Shown here in pieces: positions 13,808-17,747 of a stretch of 17,747 nucleotides of DNA (the stretch's first letter is position 1; each line of letters opens with the position of its first letter). The DNA is from an uncultured Acidaminococcus sp. (GTDB taxonomy: Bacteria; Bacillota; Negativicutes; Acidaminococcales; Acidaminococcaceae). Both the position numbers and the translations under genes were made by a program. Below the pieces are notes generated by a model, which worked only from the letters and a program-made list of their open reading frames with translations, searched no databases and was not told the DNA's origin. The stretch lies in assembly GCA_905213155.1 (NCBI GenBank), contig CAJMHI010000038.1, positions 1-17,747 of the forward strand, written 5' to 3'.

Positions 13808-15385
13808 TTGGTATGGTTTCTTCCTTACGGGATAGTCTTTTCTAAAGTCCCGAACTATTTCCAACAAGACGTCGGCAATTATTTTATCCTTCCACCGCTT
13901 CTCTATGCGGTTACGACCTTCCTGATGGAACTTTTTTCTCACTGCGGGAAATGGCGGAAGCTGTTGTCCTTTCTATATGCGGTGCTTTTGTTTTTCCTGA
14001 TAGCATCCGGTTTTGTTTACCTCTATTATTTTCTTCACTATGGAAAAGAGCTGGATGAATATATTGTCCTGTGTATCCTGGCTACTACTGTTTCAGAAAT
14101 GGAGAATTATATTACAGCCTTATTCTCCATTCCCGTGCTGCTGGGGCTTTGCACCCTTTTGTCTCTGGCCTTCTTCCTCCTCTTTCGTCTGCTCGTCAAG
14201 GGCAGTGAGACATCCTCGCTTACCATCGTGCCGAGAAAAAAGATTGGCGTCATCTTTTTACTGGTGTCCTATTTCTTTATCAATTATAGCTTGTCCGTAT
14301 TTCCGGCGGACCGAATGCTTCACCTGTATCGCAAAGATGGCCCACTACGGGCTTTTGTGGAATTGCGCAATAATTTGCCAAAGAATAAGAAGAAATTTCG
14401 AGGCACTTCCATAGAGCTTCCTACCAGCAAAGTAGTTCCTGGTTCTATCTTATTGGTGATTGGGGAGAGCGCGAACAGGGACATGATGTCTGCCTTTGCA
14501 CCGACTGCTGTCGATACAACCCCATGGGAAAAAGCAATGCGCAGGAACCAAAATTTCTTCTTTTATCCTTATGCCTATGCCAACTTTCCCAATACGGTAA
14601 TGGCACTGACATCAGCCCTTAGCAGTGCGAACCAATATAATGGGAAACCGTTACGGGATGCTATTGATATGTTAACAGTAGCGAAAAAAGCCGGGTATAC
14701 TACATGGTGGATTTCTACACAGGAAAAGAGCAGTGTCTCTGATGCCGGTGTAACGATTATCGCAGAACAGGCAGACCACACGGTTTGGGTAGATGGGTAT
14801 GACGAAGAGGTACTGCAAGAGCTTGCCAAGATTCCTGCTGGAGAAAATAATTTTGTCGTATTACATCTCATGGGAAGCCACTTCCGCTATGACCATCGTG
14901 TGCCGGACTCTTTTATACAAAAGCAAAACTGGTTGCCAGTAGATAAAGGGGATAAAACCCAATGGTATAAGCGTTCTTTATACTATACGGATTTTGTGCT
15001 GTCGAGAATTTTTCAAGAAAGCCAACGGCTTCCTCTGCAGGCTATGGTCTACTTCTCTGATCATGGAGAAGATATGAAACTGACCCATACTGCGTCTCCG
15101 TTCTTATATAATATGGTCAGGGTTCCTCTATGGATTTATCTTTCCTCAGCGTATCAGCAAGAATATCCTCTTATTATTCAGCAGCTTCGGCAGCATGAGA
15201 ACGTGCCTTTTACCAATGACCTATTGTTTGATACCCTTTCTGGGATTCTTCACATGCCTTCAAATTTTTATGATAAACGGTATGATTTGACCAGCGATGC
15301 CTATAACCTCACGTGGGATACAGGGCTAACTTTGCATGGAAAGAAAAAGATTGCGGAGGATACAGAACAAGTAAGATCGAAGTAA
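13808..15385 (+). CDS. Phosphoethanolamine transferase-like sulfatase, main part (in the -1 frame)
   Basis: 525 codons (TTG as nominal first codon; the natural start is probably 13563 via the frameshift). Three or four further membrane spans (about 55-78, 105-130, 146-166) precede an extracytoplasmic alkaline-phosphatase/sulfatase fold of the EptA/CptA type. Metal and catalytic residues visible are Glu220 in VIGESANRDMMS, a nucleophile candidate Thr263 (NFPNTVMALTS), His358 (LMGSHFRYDH), Asp418-His419 in YFSDHGED, and His427. Such enzymes move phosphoethanolamine from phosphatidylethanolamine to lipid A or core sugar in the outer membrane, often lowering polymyxin binding. The exact acceptor is unknown. 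The gene is more AT-rich than the housekeeping genes. Confidence 0.82.
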   Translation: MVWFLPYGIVFSKVPNYFQQDVGNYFILPPLLYAVTTFLMELFSHCGKWRKLLSFLYAVLLFFLIASGFVYLYYFLHYGKELDEYIVLCILATTVSEMENYITALFSIPVLLGLCTLLSLAFFLLFRLLVKGSETSSLTIVPRKKIGVIFLLVSYFFINYSLSVFPADRMLHLYRKDGPLRAFVELRNNLPKNKKKFRGTSIELPTSKVVPGSILLVIGESANRDMMSAFAPTAVDTTPWEKAMRRNQNFFFYPYAYANFPNTVMALTSALSSANQYNGKPLRDAIDMLTVAKKAGYTTWWISTQEKSSVSDAGVTIIAEQADHTVWVDGYDEEVLQELAKIPAGENNFVVLHLMGSHFRYDHRVPDSFIQKQNWLPVDKGDKTQWYKRSLYYTDFVLSRIFQESQRLPLQAMVYFSDHGEDMKLTHTASPFLYNMVRVPLWIYLSSAYQQEYPLIIQQLRQHENVPFTNDLLFDTLSGILHMPSNFYDKRYDLTSDAYNLTWDTGLTLHGKKKIAEDTEQVRSK

Positions 15386-15446
15386 TAGTCGCTTGTGTAG
15401 AGATGAGGTATCTGCAAGTTAGCGTGAAAATTACATAAATCAAACT

Positions 15447-15488
15447 ATGGCTCTCTTAAGTCTTCTGTGGCTTGGGAGAGCCGTTTTG
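15447..15488 (+). terminator. Terminator of the transferase gene
   Basis: GGCTCTC (15449-15455) pairs with GAGAGCC (15476-15482), extended by one G-T and one A-T pair, with a 20-base loop followed by GTTTTG. It is the hairpin part of module copy 2 and here it does follow a gene. Confidence 0.75.
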
Positions 15489-15555
15489 TGTACGATTTTT
15501 TTCTTGTCAATATACTACTGGAATGGTAAGATAGGAGAAATACAATTTGTCAGGG
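15448..15555 (+). repeat. Copy 2 of the duplicated hairpin-promoter module
   Basis: Homologous to 13421-13528. Shared runs include AGAGCCGTTTT, TTCTTGTCA, TAAGATAGG and ATTTGTCA, in the same order and almost the same spacing. It lies between the transferase and the L,D-transpeptidase genes, so both envelope genes have a similar 5' region. Confidence 0.85.
15504..15532 (+). promoter_or_regulatory. Promoter of the L,D-transpeptidase gene
   Basis: -35 TTGTCA (15504-15509), a 17-base spacer, and -10 TAAGAT (15527-15532) preceded by TGG, an extended -10. ATTTGTCA at 15545-15552 is in the same relative position as in copy 1, just after the expected transcription start. Confidence 0.72.
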
Positions 15556-15575
15556 AAAAGGAAGTATGACGACTG

Positions 15576-15920
15576 ATGAAAGGAAATCTACATCATAGAT
15601 GGCATAAATTTGTGGTTGCAGGGCTATTGGGGATGCTATTGCTTCTTATGATGAGCGGTTGCTTTGCCCTGGGCTATCGTGGCCGCAGTACGGCAAAGAA
15701 ACCAGTTGCACCAGCAGAGGAAACGACAGAACCTATAGAAAAGCAGGAGTCACCCCTCCAGGCTTTGCAGCATAAAAAAGACATCCAGAAGAAACAAAGC
15801 AGGATCTTACGGCGCCGCTTAAAGCAGGTATCCGGTATACGGTATTGGTGGATAAAAGCGAGCACAAAGTCTATATCAAGGACGGGGAAACCGTTGTCCG
15901 CATCTGGGACTGCGCCGTAG
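15576..15920 (+). pseudogene. N-terminal part of a frameshifted lipoprotein L,D-transpeptidase
   Basis: The frame begins MKGNLHHRWHK, then a hydrophobic stretch and a lipobox ending MSGC with Cys29, so the product should be a lipoprotein. A Pro/Glu/Gln/Lys-rich linker follows. After the A6 run at 15774-15779 (codons CAT AAA AAA), the encoded sequence becomes Arg-rich and unlike any domain, whereas the -1 frame reads HPEETKQDLTAPLKAGIR and leads straight into the catalytic domain. The full span 15576-16255 is 680 bases, one short of 227 codons, and an A7 run would restore it. AAGGAAG lies about 12 bases upstream of the ATG, a long spacing similar to that of the transferase gene. Confidence 0.8.
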
Positions 15921-16255
15921 GCAAAGGCGGCCTGGGGCAGAAACAGCGGCGGGGGGACAATATCACGCCGCTGGGGACGTTCCTCGTGGATGAGATTGAC
16001 GATGCCTCTAGTTGGACCCATGATTTCGGTGACGGCAAGGGACAGATTGCAGGTGCCTATGGTCCCTGGTTTTTGTCCTTAAATACCTACGACCTAAGCA
16101 AAGGAAAGTGGGATGGCATCGGCATCCATGGTACCCATGATCCGGCGTCCTTGGGGACGGATGCTTCTGAAGGCTGCGTACGCCTTCTCAATGCCCACCT
16201 GGTGGAACTGAAAGACGTGACCTATATCGGCATGCCGGTGACCATCCAGGACTAA
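15845..16255 (+). CDS. L,D-transpeptidase (YkuD) catalytic domain, -1 frame of the split gene
   Basis: 136 codons from a nominal TTG; the real protein would begin at 15576 if the frame were restored. The YkuD fold is complete: VDKSEHKVYIKDGE, CAVGKGG, TPLGTF, and the catalytic motif with His95 (IGIHGTHDP) and Cys111 in SEGCVRL. These enzymes make 3-3 crosslinks in peptidoglycan or attach outer-membrane proteins to it, in the periplasm. Without the lipoprotein signal this part alone would stay in the cytoplasm, so the frameshift should silence function unless bypassed. The gene ends at TAA 16253-16255, with the perR promoter following at once. Confidence 0.85.
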   Translation: MVDKSEHKVYIKDGETVVRIWDCAVGKGGLGQKQRRGDNITPLGTFLVDEIDDASSWTHDFGDGKGQIAGAYGPWFLSLNTYDLSKGKWDGIGIHGTHDPASLGTDASEGCVRLLNAHLVELKDVTYIGMPVTIQD

Positions 16256-16262
16256 AAAAGAA

Positions 16263-16291
16263 TTGACAAAAATACCTTTAACAGGTATATT
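16263..16291 (+). promoter_or_regulatory. Promoter of perR with an internal dyad
   Basis: -35 TTGACA (16263-16268, consensus), a 17-base spacer, and -10 TATATT (16286-16291). The spacer contains the dyad ATACCT-TTAAC-AGGTAT (16272-16288), which overlaps the first bases of the -10. A protein bound there would block RNA polymerase. The dyad does not resemble a Fur or PerR box. Confidence 0.85.
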
Positions 16292-16300
16292 TAAACTAGA

Positions 16301-16315
16301 TAGTAATCATTATTA
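16301..16315 (+). promoter_or_regulatory. Candidate Per/Fur box at the perR transcription start
   Basis: TAGTAATCATTATTA matches the PerR box pattern (TTATAATnATTATAA) at 11 of 14 fixed positions, and its core TAATCATTAT is also found in Fur boxes. It lies about ten bases after the -10, over the expected start, as expected for negative autoregulation. Confidence 0.6.
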
Positions 16316-16352
16316 AGATTAAATGAATCTGGAATAAGAAGGAGGCCTTAAA

Positions 16353-16778
16353 ATGCTTACAATGCAAGAGTTAGCCAAACTCCTGCGGGATAATGGTTGC
16401 AAGGTGACACCGCAGCGCCTGGCAGTGTATGATATGCTGGCGCATACGAAGGAGCACCCTACGGCAGAGATGATCTTTGATGCCGTTAAGGAAAAATATC
16501 CCAGCATGAGTTTTGCTACCGTCTATAAATCTGTGGAGATTTTCAGCCGGCTGCATATTATTCAGGTGCTCAATACCGGCGAGGATAGTTTCCGGTACGA
16601 CGCACGGGTGGATGAACACCCCCATATCCAGTGTGTGCAGTGCGGCAGGGTGTGGGATCTGGATCCAGTGGATGCCAAAGCGGCAGAAGCCAAGATTGCG
16701 GAGGATACCGGTTTTGAAGTGAGCGGGCACCAGTTTTACTTTTATGGAGTCTGCCCCAAGTGCCGCAGCCAGCATTAA
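16353..16778 (+). CDS. perR: PerR-like peroxide-sensing Fur-family repressor
   Basis: A 141-residue Fur-family metalloregulator with an N-terminal winged helix (about 1-80, TPQRLAVYDML and SFATVYKSVEIF) and a C-terminal dimer domain. The structural zinc site is Cys94, Cys97, Cys134, Cys137 (CVQC and CPKC). His35, Asp83, His89, His91 and Asp102 fall at the B. subtilis PerR ligand positions 37, 85, 91, 93 and 104 with a constant offset of two. The Asp rather than Glu at the last position favours peroxide sensing over iron sensing. The recognition-helix residue that is Asn in PerR and Arg in Fur is Lys59 here, so target sequence may differ. AGAAGGAGG precedes the ATG. Confidence 0.85.
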   Translation: MLTMQELAKLLRDNGCKVTPQRLAVYDMLAHTKEHPTAEMIFDAVKEKYPSMSFATVYKSVEIFSRLHIIQVLNTGEDSFRYDARVDEHPHIQCVQCGRVWDLDPVDAKAAEAKIAEDTGFEVSGHQFYFYGVCPKCRSQH

Positions 16779-16780
16779 GT

Positions 16781-16817
16781 AAAAAACACCGAGCTCAGGA
16801 GAGTTCGGTGTTTTTTT
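16781..16817 (+). terminator. Terminator of perR
   Basis: CACCGAGCTC pairs with GAGTTCGGTG (one G-T pair) around the four-base loop AGGA, preceded by A6 and followed by T7. It is a classical intrinsic terminator. Confidence 0.93.
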
Positions 16818-16836
16818 ACACTTTTTTAATGAAATT

Positions 16837-16845
16837 TGCTATAAT
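16837..16845 (+). promoter_or_regulatory. Extended -10 promoter of walJ
   Basis: TGCTATAAT, identical to the motifs at the left edge and before the FliB-like gene. TTACAC at 16816-16821 may act as a weak -35 with an 18-base spacer, overlapping the T tract of the perR terminator. Confidence 0.65.
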
Positions 16846-16906
16846 GAAACGTATACTATTGAGAAAAGGATCTCCCAAGGACTTCTAAGCGGGGCACGAG
16901 ATAAAA

Positions 16907-17731
16907 ATGACACGTACAAATTTTGAAGTGGATATACTCGCCAGTGGCAGCAAGGGCAATGCCACACTGGTACAGGCAGGACATACCGCTATTTTAATCG
17001 ATGTGGGGATTTCCTGCCGCCGCATTGTCCAGGGGCTGGCCCAATGTGGGCTGATACCGGAAGACTTAGGGGGCGTTTTTTTAACCCACGAGCATAAAGA
17101 CCATGTGGCCGGGCTGGAGGTTTTTGCCCGGCAACATCCTACGGTGCCAATTTTTGCCAATGAAAAAACCTGGTCCAAACTGCCGGTACGCCGGCAAATG
17201 CCCCGCAGTCAGGTGCGGATTGTTCCCCGGGGCTGCACCTTGGGGGCTTTGCGGATTGCCTCGTTTAAAATCCCCCACGACGCCGTGGATCCGGTAGGCT
17301 ACCAGATCTTTTTCGGGGACGAGAAATGTACCTACCTGACGGACTGCGGCAGCGTCACCAAAACCGTGGAGCAGGCGGTAGACGGGGCGGCAGTCTTAAT
17401 CTTGGAAGCCAATCATGACGAGGATATGCTACGCAGCGGCCCCTATCCTTACGCCCTGCAGCAGCGCATTTTGGGGAGCCTGGGACACTTGTCCAATACC
17501 GCTGCGGGGAACTTTTTGACCAGCCTGGATGCGCCGCCATTGGAAGTATTCCTGGCCCATCTCAGCGAAAAAAATAATACGCCCCAAGTGGCACGGGATG
17601 CGGTGGCTGCCGCCCTTACCAATGGACAGCGCACGGGTAATATTATCCTCAGAGTTGCCAAACAGCGAGGCCTCATCAGCAATGTGCAGCCAATAAAGGA
17701 GACCAGCTATGAAAAATCAAGCAAAATTTAG
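16907..17731 (+). CDS. walJ: Metallo-beta-lactamase fold hydrolase WalJ (YycJ)
   Basis: A 274-residue MBL-fold protein of the WalJ/YycJ family, often encoded near the WalKR cell-wall two-component system and implicated in coordinating DNA replication and cell division. The metal motif THEHKDH (60-66) supplies His61, His63, Asp65 and His66. SGSKGN (13-18) and LTDCGS (about 144-149) are family marks. The ribosome site is weak (GGGG well upstream). The last twelve codons lie inside the right terminal repeat, so the C-terminus (KETSYEKSSKI) may not be native if the edge is an assembly joint. A second gene start (AAAGGAGA, ATG 17709) lies within this end. Confidence 0.92.
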   Translation: MTRTNFEVDILASGSKGNATLVQAGHTAILIDVGISCRRIVQGLAQCGLIPEDLGGVFLTHEHKDHVAGLEVFARQHPTVPIFANEKTWSKLPVRRQMPRSQVRIVPRGCTLGALRIASFKIPHDAVDPVGYQIFFGDEKCTYLTDCGSVTKTVEQAVDGAAVLILEANHDEDMLRSGPYPYALQQRILGSLGHLSNTAAGNFLTSLDAPPLEVFLAHLSEKNNTPQVARDAVAAALTNGQRTGNIILRVAKQRGLISNVQPIKETSYEKSSKI

Positions 17732-17747
17732 CCCATAATTACTTTCT
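17695..17747. repeat. Right copy of the 53-bp terminal inverted repeat
   Basis: Exact reverse complement of 3-55, running to the last base. On the plus strand it has AAAGGAGA (17695-17702), six bases, then ATG 17709 with the frame MKNQAKFSP closed by TAA at 17736-17738. The same ribosome site and nine-codon frame exist at the left edge on the minus strand, so both copies face outward. Confidence 0.95.

Noticed and set aside
3..17747. Linear plasmid or phage with hairpin telomeres, suggested by the terminal inverted repeats
   Set aside because: The contents are chromosomal housekeeping genes, there are no replication or protelomerase genes, and the repeat carries a gene start rather than telomere-like palindromes.
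1..17747. CRISPR arrays, tRNA, rRNA, complete insertion sequences or prophage genes
   Set aside because: No regularly spaced repeats, tRNA-like cloverleaf, rRNA segments, intact transposase or phage structural genes were seen on reading both strands.

Overview
The window is chromosomal DNA of roughly 50% GC from a diderm Firmicute. I infer class Negativicutes, with Acidaminococcaceae a plausible family. The reasons are the housekeeping run rpmE – DUF1385 – prfA – prmC – sua5 – rpiB – YwlG-type – upp – dCMP deaminase, AGGAGG-type ribosome sites, frequent extended -10 promoters, and envelope genes typical of an outer-membrane Firmicute (a phosphoethanolamine-transferase-type sulfatase and a lipoprotein L,D-transpeptidase). 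The family-level call rests on recall of gene order, not on a search.

Layout. 1-1725: a short outward-facing gene start at the left edge, then a cysteine hydrolase and a threonine dehydratase ending in a terminator. 1905-2287: a remnant of an Rpn/PD-(D/E)XK transposase carrying only its C-terminal tail. 2338-6645: rpmE with its own promoter and terminator, then a tight cluster (DUF1385, prfA, prmC, sua5) for translation termination, release-factor methylation and tRNA t6A synthesis. 6659-8867: a second transcription unit (rpiB, YwlG-type, upp, dCMP deaminase) for pentose phosphate and pyrimidine salvage, closed by a strong hairpin shared with a convergent gene. 8869-12668: accessory metabolism: a FliB-like Cys-rich protein, a divergent radical SAM protein, a D-malate/tartrate-type dehydrogenase and a chorismate mutase-ACT protein. 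12702-16255: a decaying or switchable island with a PIN toxin-antitoxin pair, a phosphoethanolamine transferase and an L,D-transpeptidase. 16263-17731: a PerR-like regulator with a clear promoter and operator candidates, then walJ.

The most unusual material is in 12.7-16.3 kb. Three genes there (PIN toxin, phosphoethanolamine transferase, L,D-transpeptidase) each lack exactly one base, while every other protein gene I checked in the window is open apart from the Rpn remnant. In the two envelope genes the break sits in an A6 run, and one more A would restore each frame. The transferase break is also a textbook -1 slippery heptamer (A AAA AAC) in the correct frame. The same two envelope genes are preceded by a diverged copy of the same ~105-bp hairpin-plus-promoter block with a conserved TTGTCA pair, which suggests shared control.

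The two edges of the window are a 53-bp inverted repeat carrying a ribosome site and a start codon that face outward at both ends. This is best read as a dispersed repeat that ended the assembly at both sides.
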